In this document: in pieces, positions 16,023 through 23,483 of the stretch
Layout of the letters: each line of letters begins with the position of its first letter
Numbering within the stretch: position 1 is the stretch's first letter
Assembly: GCA_005884605.1 (NCBI GenBank)
Contig: VBBE01000147.1
Location: 1-25,861 of the forward strand
Direction of reading: 5' to 3'
DNA length: 25,861 nt
Source of the DNA: Candidatus Bathyarchaeota archaeon
GTDB lineage: Archaea > Thermoproteota > Bathyarchaeia > 40CM-2-53-6
Position numbers and translations under genes: made by a program
The notes under the pieces: generated by a model
Told to the model about the DNA's origin: nothing
What the model saw: only the letters and a program-made list of their open reading frames with translations
Database searches by the model: none

Positions 16023-16337
16023 CTAAAACCGCTCGTAGTTCTCCATTCGGAGAGGAAGGTCCAACCGAAGGACGTACAACTTAGTTGAGGGTGGTCCTGG
16101 CCAGACGTACCACGCATATGTCTTCCTCCTCTGACCCACGACTAGTCTCACCGTATATGGACAATCTTGACCATGTTCAAGCTTCTGCAGTATTCGTCTA
16201 GCGCTTGTCTCGGTGACGTTGAGTTTGTGAGCGAGCTCGAGCGTCGTGTCTCCAGCGTTTGTCCAACACAGGTTCAGCCGGCGGGACTTGTTAATGCTGT
16301 TTTTGAAGGGTATTTCATGCAGGAAAGCGCTAGAAGA
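16023..16337 (-). CDS. Winged-helix DNA-binding protein, start codon absent or CTG
   Basis: The frame is open from just after a TGA near 16338 to TAG at 16025-16023, about 104 codons. Residues about 30-55 read DTTLELAHKLNVTETSARRILQ, a clear helix-turn-helix of the winged-helix kind, followed by wing-like strands (YTVRLVVGQRRKTYAWYVW). No ATG, GTG or TTG precedes the helix-turn-helix; the only near-cognate start is CTG at 16322-16320 (LHEIPFKNS). The 5' end lies directly behind the stop of the phosphoesterase gene. It is either a regulator translated from CTG or by coupling, or a gene that has lost its 5' end. It could regulate the surrounding surface genes, but this is inference. Confidence 0.5.
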   Translation of the reverse strand, partial: SSSAFLHEIPFKNSINKSRRLNLCWTNAGDTTLELAHKLNVTETSARRILQKLEHGQDCPYTVRLVVGQRRKTYAWYVWPGPPSTKLYVLRLDLPLRMENYERF

Positions 16338-17382
16338 ACTCGCTCATAGGCGCGGCTTTCCCATCTGTTGTCGCGTCCAGTGCCGGAAGGTTCCAGTTTT
16401 TCTCCACCGTTCGTAGCGGGGAGAAAGCATTGTATGGTATAACTGATTTGTAATTCTGTTTGACATTGCCAGCCCAGACTGTATAGACCTGGTTACCAGA
16501 GGTATGCGAGGGGCAGCCTGAGAATGTGCACGCCGGCTCGTCGAAACTGATGAATAGCGCGGCCCTTGTGGTTGCGAAGAGAGGACTCGAGAGAATCTGC
16601 GGAACGATCCTGCTGAGCCATGCGTTTCCAACCGAAACGTCGTTGCAGTCGTGGATGTCATCTATGAAGTTCGGGGTGAGAAACATGAAATTCGGCGCTA
16701 GAGCAGGCATGAGATCGGCGAGAAACACATCGTCCGTCTGGATGGAGTTGGTCGCGCACGGGTTCGGCTGGCTGACGGATACTGCGTTGGCGCTGACGAT
16801 CTTGTTGCATCTGGTTGTATTGTTGGTTATGTCCTGGTAGTAGAGGAACGGGTTGTGGTTCGGACCGTAGTCGTTCGAGAAGTTGTTCAGGTTCGACGGG
16901 CACCCCTGGACGACGGGATAATTTTCCATGTAAGCTTTCCATGAAAGCCCGTGGCTTTCGAGAAGGTCAACGAGGTTCATTTCGGTGATCTGGGAGCACG
17001 GGGTCTTCGTGGGAGTCGAAGAGGTTGGGCCGTCGTTGCAGCTCGAATTGGGATCGGTGTTGTTGCGCCCCGATGTTAAGGCTATGTAGTCCCAGACGCT
17101 TCCGCCAATCTGGTCGGATTCGTGTCCGAGAGAGAGGCTCTGATTATTCGCGAGTCCTGTAAAGTAAGTGCAGTTTCCAACGCACGAATTCGTTGGTCCG
17201 CCGTTCCAGTAGGTATAGTTGACGTGATGGTTCTCCATTATGATGAAGACAACGTAGTCAAACCATGGCGCGACATTGGGAGTGATGACGGCTGAGTTGT
17301 TTACGTTCAGGGTAGTGTTTGCTAGTGTGCTAGACACAAGTAACATTGCCACAAATGCGAGAGATAATAGTGGTGCTCGCAT
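16330..17382 (-). CDS. Secreted phosphoesterase (phospholipase C / acid phosphatase family)
   Basis: It has 350 residues with ATG at 17382. The signal peptide is residues 1-21, followed by the strand motif TLNVNNSAVITP found in three other proteins here. The enzyme domain starts YVVFIIMENHH (the family metal-site E-N-H). It continues with SWKAYMENYP, HNPFLYYQDI, LTPNFIDDIHDCND (metal-binding Asp/His), ALFISFDEP and YTVWAGNVK, and ends PYNAFSPLRTVEKNWNLP, all typical of the phosphoesterase family (Pfam PF04185) of bacterial phospholipase C and archaeal acid phosphatases. Length is in the normal range and the motifs look intact. It probably cleaves phosphate esters outside the cell; the substrate is unknown. 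Confidence 0.85.
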   Translation of the reverse strand: MRAPLLSLAFVAMLLVSSTLANTTLNVNNSAVITPNVAPWFDYVVFIIMENHHVNYTYWNGGPTNSCVGNCTYFTGLANNQSLSLGHESDQIGGSVWDYIALTSGRNNTDPNSSCNDGPTSSTPTKTPCSQITEMNLVDLLESHGLSWKAYMENYPVVQGCPSNLNNFSNDYGPNHNPFLYYQDITNNTTRCNKIVSANAVSVSQPNPCATNSIQTDDVFLADLMPALAPNFMFLTPNFIDDIHDCNDVSVGNAWLSRIVPQILSSPLFATTRAALFISFDEPACTFSGCPSHTSGNQVYTVWAGNVKQNYKSVIPYNAFSPLRTVEKNWNLPALDATTDGKAAPMSEFF

Positions 17383-17394
17383 TCTTTTTTCTTC

Positions 17395-17646
17395 CTATTT
17401 TAAGTGAAAGGACTTTGGTATACCAAACTTGGCCTGTTTTGCGTCAAGGAGCACTGTCCAATCGGAGTCTACCAGAGCAAAGGTCTGGGTGACGATAGTT
17501 CCCTTGGACTGGGAAGTGGGCGCGTCTGCATTCGTAATCCATGGGCGTTGCATATGTGTAACGACCAGTGCTAGCGATCCTGCGGACCTCGTTGCCGGTA
17601 CCTCGACCTGGAAAAAAGAGTTAGGTTTCGCCCGAGTTGCACAGGC
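17395..17646 (-). pseudogene. Open frame of 83 codons, likely 3' remnant of an unknown gene
   Basis: After two TGA codons the frame runs without interruption to TAG at 17397-17395 with protein-like composition (FFQVEVPATRSAGSLALVVTH, then KGTIVTQTFALVDSDWTVLLD). The first ATG, at 17553, would give only 52 residues and cut the pattern. No family is recognised. It lies between two same-strand exported genes. It has the look of the C-terminal part of a larger protein, so decay or insertion nearby is likely. Confidence 0.35.
17414..17427. promoter_or_regulatory. Perfect 14-bp palindrome upstream of the phosphoesterase gene
   Basis: TTTGGTATACCAAA is centred about 38 bases before the phosphoesterase ATG, where the TATA region of a short-leader archaeal gene would be, and includes GGTATACC. 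It could be an operator over the promoter. A palindrome of this length is expected about once or twice by chance in a window this size, and it also lies inside the 17395-17646 frame. Confidence 0.3.
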
Positions 17647-17657
17647 TCATCAGGAGG

Positions 17658-18155
17658 TTATGTTACGGTTATCGAGAAGGTTCCCGAACCCGCGGCAGAG
17701 GCTGTGGAGCTTACAGTTACAGCGACCGGACTGCTGACAGTGCTTGGTGGAATTGGAGGAATTGTTGTTGGAGCCGTGGTGAGCGATAGACAGGGTGCTG
17801 TAGTACACGTAACGCCGCTGGTTGCTCCCATCGTGATACTGGGAGTGGCATCGGTCCCTGTACCAGTGTTCTCAAGACAGAAATATTGAACGCCACTACC
17901 TCCGGCAGGAATTGTCCAGGCGTTGGGATTAGTGAAAGATCCGGTCTGGTAACTTGGATTGCTTACTGCAGGACAGGTAGTTGGGTTTGTTAGAGTTATA
18001 GAAACTCCTATTCCGTTCGCGGGAGTGATCGTGACTGTGTTGCTGGCCGTGATTGTGGTTGCAGCATAAGCGACGTAGGCTACCATTGCTACGGCAATTA
18101 GCAGAATTGCTCCTTTTACAACCTTGTACGTCTTCGGTTCGAATATTATCTTCAA
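17658..18155 (-). CDS. Small secreted beta-rich protein, paralogue of 2998-3486
   Basis: It has 165 residues. The TTG start is chosen because GGAGGTG, a strong Shine-Dalgarno, ends 11 bases before it. A signal peptide (about 12-32, VKGAILLIAVAMVAYVAYAA) is followed by the strand motif TITASNTVTITP, then a Thr/Pro/Gly-rich body with five cysteines. The shared segment WTIPAGGSGVQYFCLENTG and the end FSITVT make it a clear paralogue of the 2998 gene. No named family is recognised. The layout resembles TasA-like archaeal thread subunits, in which a strand after the signal peptide is donated to the next subunit; this comparison is inference. Confidence 0.75.
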   Translation of the reverse strand: MKIIFEPKTYKVVKGAILLIAVAMVAYVAYAATTITASNTVTITPANGIGVSITLTNPTTCPAVSNPSYQTGSFTNPNAWTIPAGGSGVQYFCLENTGTGTDATPSITMGATSGVTCTTAPCLSLTTAPTTIPPIPPSTVSSPVAVTVSSTASAAGSGTFSITVT

Positions 18156-18641
18156 TTGATCTTACGCACCTCCATTCTCAATGATGACTTGACCCTTGCC
18201 AATGAGGTATGAGGGGTATTGGGCTTTTCCCTCCCAAATCATTCCCTTTATTGCCAATGATGCCCAAAGATCTACTCTTGAGACATGTGAATTTCTTCCA
18301 GCATGGGGATGAGTCCGTCAATGGCCATTTAGCCCTGAATCATAAGAGGAAGCGGTCCTCCATATCGCTAGTTGCTAGCGGTTGAGTGAGCTTCTCTCTA
18401 GCATAAGGGGGTAGGAGGGGGTATGTGCCTGCCCGATTCATTTCCACGGTATTCCACGCGTGGAATTCACACTCGTCTGTGCATGTATTAATTCCCGAAC
18501 TCCATGACTCTACCGTCAGTGTCGCACTGAATGATTGAAAGTGCCGATCAACTATTCCCAAGGTCTGATGCTGATTGCTGCGACATAGAGATAGGGGATT
18601 GTGGTGTCCGTATTGGAGACTCAGTAGCGCCTGCCGAGACA
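18156..18641. other. 486 bases without a convincing gene
   Basis: The left end holds the leader and promoter of the 18155 gene, including its Shine-Dalgarno. A minus-strand frame (18340-18642) overlaps the stop of the frameshifted phosphatase by one base, but its composition is poor. A 16-bp perfect palindrome lies at 18451-18466. I see nothing else. Confidence 0.4.
18451..18466. repeat. Perfect 16-bp palindrome
   Basis: ATTCCACGCGTGGAAT reads the same on both strands, and TTCCACG also occurs ten bases upstream. About 0.4 such palindromes are expected by chance in this window. It could be a dimeric regulator site; no adjacent promoter is clear. Confidence 0.3.
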
Positions 18642-19857
18642 TTAAGGTTGAGAGGACGGCAAATCTCCAGCTTGTTTGGGGACTTTCCCATTGTGGCGCT
18701 TTCTTCTGGTAAAGAGAAAAATTGTAAGAGTGCCCACCATTACGACGAGAACAATTGCCCCTGTGAGCATGTAGTTGTCGTAGAAGAATTGTTGCACTGT
18801 CCGAAGGATTCCACTGTTTCCGATCTGGAAGCTGTCTTGGAAGGAACCGTCAAAGTTGGTTTGAGCTCTAATTCCGTCTGTTGAAACCGTGTACTTCACA
18901 AAGCCGTACTCGACGCCCGTTTACATTTAGGGCCATGAATTTAGCGAAGTCTTCCGCATCCGGCTCGGAGAGGTGCACGTCGAAGCCGTCCTGGCTTGCG
19001 CCAAAGGTTCCATCTACGACGAAGACTGTGCCTGCACCGCGGTTGTAAAAGCCGTCTGAGCCACTGTTGACGACGCAGGAGTTCTGGAACTGTTCCGCAG
19101 TAACGCAGTTCAATTGTTTGCTGCGCTGGTAGTTATGATCATGGCCTTGTAAGACGAGGTCGACGTGCTTTTCGATCAGCAGCTGTATTATGTCAGGGCG
19201 GATGGAGAGGTAGGCCCCAATATGACACTCGAACATTCCTGCCGACAAGCATACTTTATGCATACCCACAATCACCCACGGGATACTCCCTGATCGGGCT
19301 CCGTCAATGGTGGATGCTGTCCACACGTAGTGGGACGAGCCATTATCGTAATTGTAAAAGTCGGATTTGCCGTTGGGCTCGCTGAAGTTTAGCCCTGGAG
19401 AGATAAGTATGAATCTTGCGAGGGGGTTGACGGCCGGATAGTCGAAGTAGTACTCTCTTCCATAGTCACCTACGATTGGCCCGATCTGGTTCGGCATACA
19501 TATCGTATAATTACCGATGTAACCGTCCGGGGGTCGGATCTCCTCACCGTCCTCATGGTTTCCAGCTAACAACTCAAACGGATAGTTTTGCCCTACATGA
19601 GACCTAACTATTCCACACCAGTGGTTTTCGGAGCTTCCGTTCCTATAACTGAAGTCGCCGAGGGCGAGGAAGAGGCTTGCTCCTGACGCGGCCAAACGGA
19701 TTAGGCTGGCATTGGTATTTGCATTCTGGCCAAAATCACCTGCTGCAGCGAATGTGAAGCTTGTCGCTGCGTTGGCTCTAACCCAATTGTCGTCGTTGAG
19801 GGATAATACCGAGAGGACTACTAGTCCGAGCACAAAGATCCATTTCATCCCTTTCAA
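18642..19857 (-). pseudogene. Secreted purple-acid-phosphatase-like metallophosphatase, frameshifted near its 3' end
   Basis: ATG is at 19857 and the signal peptide covers residues 1-30. The metallophosphatase motifs are complete: AAGDFG (Asp 41), LALGDFSY, LLAGNHEDG, IVGMHKVC and LQGHDHNYQRS, plus GREYYFDYPAVNPLARF as in both paralogues. The first frame ends at 18868 after LNVNGRRV. In the next frame the expected continuation EYGFVKYTVSTDG, NFDGSFQDSFQI, a transmembrane helix (MLTGAIVLVVMVGTLTIFLF) and a basic tail run to 18642. The shift lies between about 18908 and 18918, in GGGCGTCGAGTAC. The whole would be about 404 residues, a membrane-anchored enzyme. Causes may be a real mutation, programmed frameshifting or an assembly error. 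All catalytic residues are in the first frame, but the anchor is lost without the shift. Confidence 0.8.
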
Positions 19858-19996
19858 GACAAAGTATCACGTCGCTCGATCAGGAGGCACTAATCCGGAG
19901 CTTTAGTGCGGTTCGGGTATTGAGGACTTTGGGTCTATCCCGTCGCTGCAAATGAAGATCACGAGTATTCGTTCCAACTTGATGCATAGCACTCCG

Positions 19997-20152
19997 CTAT
20001 ACCATGTTGCTTGCAAGCTCGTCTTCGTCAGCTATCTCTTCTTTTCCTGCTTTAGGAACTTCGACCCGAAGAACTCTGTCTCCGTTAGCTCGATGGGTCC
20101 AACGGAAGGCGTTCCAGCTCTCGCTTCCTCTCAAAGTTACTATATGTCTCAA
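19997..20152 (-). CDS. Small hypothetical protein, TTG start
   Basis: The frame is open from a TAG near 20188 to TAG at 19999-19997; TTG at 20152 gives 51 residues (LRHIVTLRGSESWNAFRWTH, then RVLRVEVPKAGKEEIADEDE). The composition is protein-like, with a strand-rich start and an acidic end. No family is recognised. It lies downstream of the 20223-20513 gene on the same strand and could be part of that operon or the end of a decayed gene. Confidence 0.35.
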   Translation of the reverse strand: MRHIVTLRGSESWNAFRWTHRANGDRVLRVEVPKAGKEEIADEDELASNMV

Positions 20153-20222
20153 AATATTAGGCGTTGTGGGACAGTTGTCAAAACACTAGATTCTTCGTGA
20201 GCCTACGCTGAGGCTCCGTCCT

Positions 20223-20513
20223 TCACCAACAGGTCTCCTCTCTTGTCTTGTCGATGTCAGAAGATTCCTTTGGTGCACCGTTGACCTGTCTCACGGTTGA
20301 GCTGAATTGGCCGATTCGTGAAGACGTAACTTTCACTTCTAACTCTAGCTCTTCCAAGACTAATTCTCCTTTTTCGGTTTCCTTGTATCTTGTTACGAAG
20401 AAGCTCCCGCAAGTGTTGCACACCTGAAGGTTTGCCCGCGAGAGTTGGTGAGAGTGCTTTTTATCGCTGGACGCTGATTGGTTCACTTGCAAAGTCTGGA
20501 TCTCTGGTTTCAA
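20223..20513 (-). CDS. Small protein with one CxxC motif, unknown
   Basis: It has 96 residues from ATG at 20513. A single zinc-knuckle-like half site, VCNTCGSFFVTRYK (Cys 32 and 35), precedes an acidic strand-turn stretch (GELVLEELELEVKVTSS). The second Cys pair of a zinc ribbon is missing, so metal binding would need a dimer or other ligands. No signal peptide is seen. It starts 48 bases after the oxidoreductase stop on the same strand and may share its promoter. Confidence 0.5.
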   Translation of the reverse strand: MKPEIQTLQVNQSASSDKKHSHQLSRANLQVCNTCGSFFVTRYKETEKGELVLEELELEVKVTSSRIGQFSSTVRQVNGAPKESSDIDKTREETCW

Positions 20514-20561
20514 CCTCGCAAGTGGTCTGACACACCCATTCCGGCCACGCCATGGTCTATG

Positions 20562-21602
20562 TTAGTTTGCGAGCCTTCGGAATACCGTACCGGTGGATTC
20601 ACCTGCGACCAGTTCTTCAGATTCTGGGAGCGGAACTTGGACGGTGCGCTCCTCCCGAAGAGATCGCTTCGCTGTCTCTAAGAGTCTCACAACACCAGTG
20701 CCGAGTATTCCGTCAGACAGGTTCGCGTACGGTTTCGACTCTGAGTTACTATCGACACATCCCGCGAAGTGGATGATCTCCTCCCGCAACGTGTTGCTTG
20801 GAATAGCCATTATTGTCTCAGTCTTATCCGGTTTTTGAAGAATCAGCTTCTGATCCAGGCAGTTAAGCCGTGCCACAGCCTCACTCCCTACGGCGGTTAC
20901 ATCTCTGTGTTTCTCCAAGTCTAACCAGCTGAGCTCTATGCTCGCATTGACGCCGTCCGGGTGTTCGGCTGTGATGAAGGCCACCTCGTCGCCGGCTCCG
21001 CCCCTGTAACCTCTGCCTCTGCACGAGATTTTAGCCGGCCACATGCCGAGAATATTGTTGCAAATGTCGAAGGGGTGTGGCCCTAGGTCTGTTATCACAT
21101 CTCTATCGTGCTGGACGGGCAGGAAACCTGTCCATCTGAAGCGAAGGTAGTAGATGTCACCCAATATTCCACTGTCCACGACACGTTTTAGCTCTTTGAC
21201 TCCATTGTTGAACCTGTGAACGTGTCCTACGCTGAGAACCCTGCGGCTTGTTTCGGCGAGTCTAACGAGCTCCTCAGCTTCCCTTGCGCGTAGAGCTAGG
21301 GGTTTCTCTACGAGTACATGTTTCTTCGACCTTAGGAACTTGGAAGCGAGTTCAAAGTGCGTGTTATTCGGCGAGCAGATGTGAACAGCCGAGGCTGCAG
21401 GATCATACAAGAGATCGTCGTAACTCAAACGATAGTTGAGGGGGCCGAATTCTTTTCGGCACTGCTCAAGCATCGATGGTGAGTTGTCGACGATAGAGTA
21501 GAGATTTACACCGCCGGTAGTCTGGGCAATGTCTAGGGTTTCTCGTATCACTTTCTTTCCCCAGTAGCCTGCACCTACGATCGACACGTTCAAAGGAATC
21601 AT
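20562..21602 (-). CDS. Gfo/Idh/MocA-family sugar oxidoreductase
   Basis: This is a 346-residue cytoplasmic enzyme. The N-terminal Rossmann fold starts VSIVGAGYWGKKV (residues 6-18) for NAD(P), followed by HICSPNNTHFELA, the catalytic EKP (99-101), GHVHRFN (127-132) and DLGPHPFD (172-179, His 176 in the active site), then the C-terminal sheet domain (SIELSWLDLEKHRDVTAVG). The length and order are those of UDP-GlcNAc 3-dehydrogenase and myo-inositol dehydrogenase-like members; the substrate cannot be fixed from sequence. It could feed surface sugar synthesis for the heavily sequon-bearing proteins around it, which is inference. A TATA box at about -30 suggests a leaderless or short-leader message. 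Confidence 0.9.
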   Translation of the reverse strand: MIPLNVSIVGAGYWGKKVIRETLDIAQTTGGVNLYSIVDNSPSMLEQCRKEFGPLNYRLSYDDLLYDPAASAVHICSPNNTHFELASKFLRSKKHVLVEKPLALRAREAEELVRLAETSRRVLSVGHVHRFNNGVKELKRVVDSGILGDIYYLRFRWTGFLPVQHDRDVITDLGPHPFDICNNILGMWPAKISCRGRGYRGGAGDEVAFITAEHPDGVNASIELSWLDLEKHRDVTAVGSEAVARLNCLDQKLILQKPDKTETIMAIPSNTLREEIIHFAGCVDSNSESKPYANLSDGILGTGVVRLLETAKRSLREERTVQVPLPESEELVAGESTGTVFRRLAN

Positions 21603-21627
21603 CCTTGTTAGCTAGTGACCGATCTTT

Positions 21628-21636
21628 CAATATAAC
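21628..21636 (-). promoter_or_regulatory. Putative TATA box for the oxidoreductase gene
   Basis: On the minus strand this reads GTTATATTG, centred about 30 bases before the ATG at 21602. This is the spacing expected for a leaderless or very short-leader archaeal transcript. Confidence 0.5.
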
Positions 21637-21755
21637 CAGCACGTCTATGGACGAACACAAGCTACCACAATTCACCACAAAACGGCCTTCCCTATCTGAC
21701 CGGTTTCATTTGCCCTAGAACAATCATGAAATGGTCCACGCAATGAGCCAGAATC

Positions 21756-21776
21756 TAATTAAGAAAAGGGGGGGTG
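21756..21776 (-). terminator. C-run and T-run after the 21795 gene
   Basis: On the minus strand CCCCCCC is followed by TTTTCTTAATTA, about 20-35 bases past the stop. T-rich ends of this type stop archaeal transcription. Confidence 0.35.
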
Positions 21777-21794
21777 GTTTCAGAGTTGACCGTG

Positions 21795-23237
21795 TTACAA
21801 CAGGCTGATTGTAACTGTTACTGTTGTAGAGTGAGATATTGTCCCGCTGTTGGCAGTTATGGTTACCGTGTAGGTTCCAGGTGTTGTCAGGAGCGAGGAT
21901 GACACGGACATGGTTGAGGTGCCTGTTCCGTTTGAGGTTAGATCCACGCTGGCAGGGTTGAAGGATGCCGTTGGGTCGACGAGAGAAAGCGATGCGGTTG
22001 TGTCAGCTGGCGCCACCGAGGCCGCGAGGTTCACTGTCCCTACGAAGTTGTAGAGACTGTGGAGAGTTATCGCCGCCATTCCAGATGAGCCAATGCGAAC
22101 TGTCATGCTTGTGGGGTTGGCTGATAAGGTGAAGTCTGGGGGTGGAGCTGTCACGACGAGGTGAATAGTCAGGATCCGAACTATGTTTCCGCTGGTCGCT
22201 TTGATGTTGAGGTTGTAGCTTCCGGTTGGAGTTGAGGGGGAAGTTTGAACCGTCATGGTTGACGTCGCCGAGCTTCCCTGAGTCAAAATAACCGTAGTCG
22301 GGTTGAGTGATGCCGTCGTGGTGTTTGCTATAGCGGGTGATGCGCCTGCTGCGAGTGTCACCGTACCTGAGAATCCGCCTGTGCTTTGTATTGTGACGAG
22401 AGATGTTGAGGACGAGCCTTGTTGGAGACTTAGGCTTGACGGGCTAGCAGCTATGCTGAGGTCAGGTGTTGAGCCGTTCGATATTCTCCAAGCGGAGAGT
22501 GGGTGTAGTTCCCATGATGAGTATCCGTGACCCGAGCTTGAGGGTGGATGCCATGTGACGAATCCTTGGACATCGATCTTCTGGGTTGGGTTGAGAGCGT
22601 CGAGTGTTGAGTTGTTGCAGACTGTTCCTGCACCGCAGTAGCCTGAAGCCATCCAGTCCCTATCGATCTCGAGCCTTATGCAGATTTTCGGATTGGGATC
22701 CTGGAGAGTCTCGCAGTTGCCAGTATATGCGGAGGTGTCTTGGAAGACTCCGTAGGCGTTGCAGAATGTCTGACCGCCAGGGTATGGCCCTCCCCCGTTC
22801 GTAGGCGTGTATCTTGCTCCACATTTCCCGCCCAAAGCTCCATCCTCGACGATCGAGTTTCCTGTCAGAGAGATTCCGTGGATTTCGACGAATGTCGGGT
22901 TAATTGTCCCGTTAACGTTTGGAGCCATACACGGCGGGCGAAGCGATGATTCGTCTGTCCCGTTGAGGACTCCGAACGGTCCACCACTTTCTAGTGCACC
23001 TTGGGTTGACGAGTTGAAGTGATTGCCTATGACTTGGTGGACGGTTGCTAACGTGGCATGGCAGCTTACATTGGGGTTCCATGATTGTAGATCTCCTGGG
23101 GCAATGGTTGTGCCGCTAACTGAATGCGCGGCGAACAGCCCTATTGAGACTGCAAGGACTGCCGAAAGCATTGTAAGAAGTAATGCCTTGGTTCGCTTTT
23201 GGTTGATCTGAGTTGCGGTTTTCAGTGTCTTTACCAC
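21795..23237 (-). CDS. Secreted protein: Cys-rich domain plus two Ig-like repeats
   Basis: It has 480 residues with a GTG start; GAGGTG overlaps the start. The signal peptide is about 15-42. Residues 50-265 form the cysteine-rich domain shared with the giant protein: SWNPNVSC, TLATVHQVIG, PPC, GGGPYP, RLEIDRDWMASGYCGAGTVCNNSTL, IDVQGFVTW, SSWELHPLSAWRIS. The end is OB-fold-like in pattern. Two Ig-like repeats follow (about 270-370 and 371-480), each with a P-x-S start, a central F-x-G-T-V-x-L-A-A strand, and TPGTYTVTITA (second) or TPTGSYNLNIKA (first). There is no anchor, so it is probably secreted or held by other surface proteins. It is divergent from the metallophosphatase gene and may share its control region. 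Confidence 0.8.
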   Translation of the reverse strand: MVKTLKTATQINQKRTKALLLTMLSAVLAVSIGLFAAHSVSGTTIAPGDLQSWNPNVSCHATLATVHQVIGNHFNSSTQGALESGGPFGVLNGTDESSLRPPCMAPNVNGTINPTFVEIHGISLTGNSIVEDGALGGKCGARYTPTNGGGPYPGGQTFCNAYGVFQDTSAYTGNCETLQDPNPKICIRLEIDRDWMASGYCGAGTVCNNSTLDALNPTQKIDVQGFVTWHPPSSSGHGYSSWELHPLSAWRISNGSTPDLSIAASPSSLSLQQGSSSTSLVTIQSTGGFSGTVTLAAGASPAIANTTTASLNPTTVILTQGSSATSTMTVQTSPSTPTGSYNLNIKATSGNIVRILTIHLVVTAPPPDFTLSANPTSMTVRIGSSGMAAITLHSLYNFVGTVNLAASVAPADTTASLSLVDPTASFNPASVDLTSNGTGTSTMSVSSSLLTTPGTYTVTITANSGTISHSTTVTVTISLL

Positions 23238-23483
23238 CTCTATTTCCAGTAGAAGGGAAGCAACCGACGTATTTGTTCGGTCCGTCTACAAGAGCCTAGA
23301 AGCTAACACAATGTGACACAGCCAAGCGCCGACGCGAGGGTTGAACTGCCCGGAGAGGCATATTGAGGAATGGAACTGTATTCAACGATATCCTTGTGAT
23401 GATGGGACGCATCCAATTGAATGCTGGAATCTGCGAAAGCTACATTAGTTGGAACGAGATCAGGCCTTCTCAATGAGAGATCG

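Noticed and set aside
15960..16080. Structured RNA with several hairpins, one resembling the RNase P box GAGGAAAGTCC
   Set aside because: The box has a mismatch, the rest of RNase P RNA is absent, and part of the segment is explained by the winged-helix coding frame on the other strand.
18340..18642. Minus-strand 100-codon frame overlapping the metallophosphatase stop by one base
   Set aside because: The coupling is suggestive, but the composition is poor (many His, Arg, Ser, Pro in no pattern) and no domain is seen.
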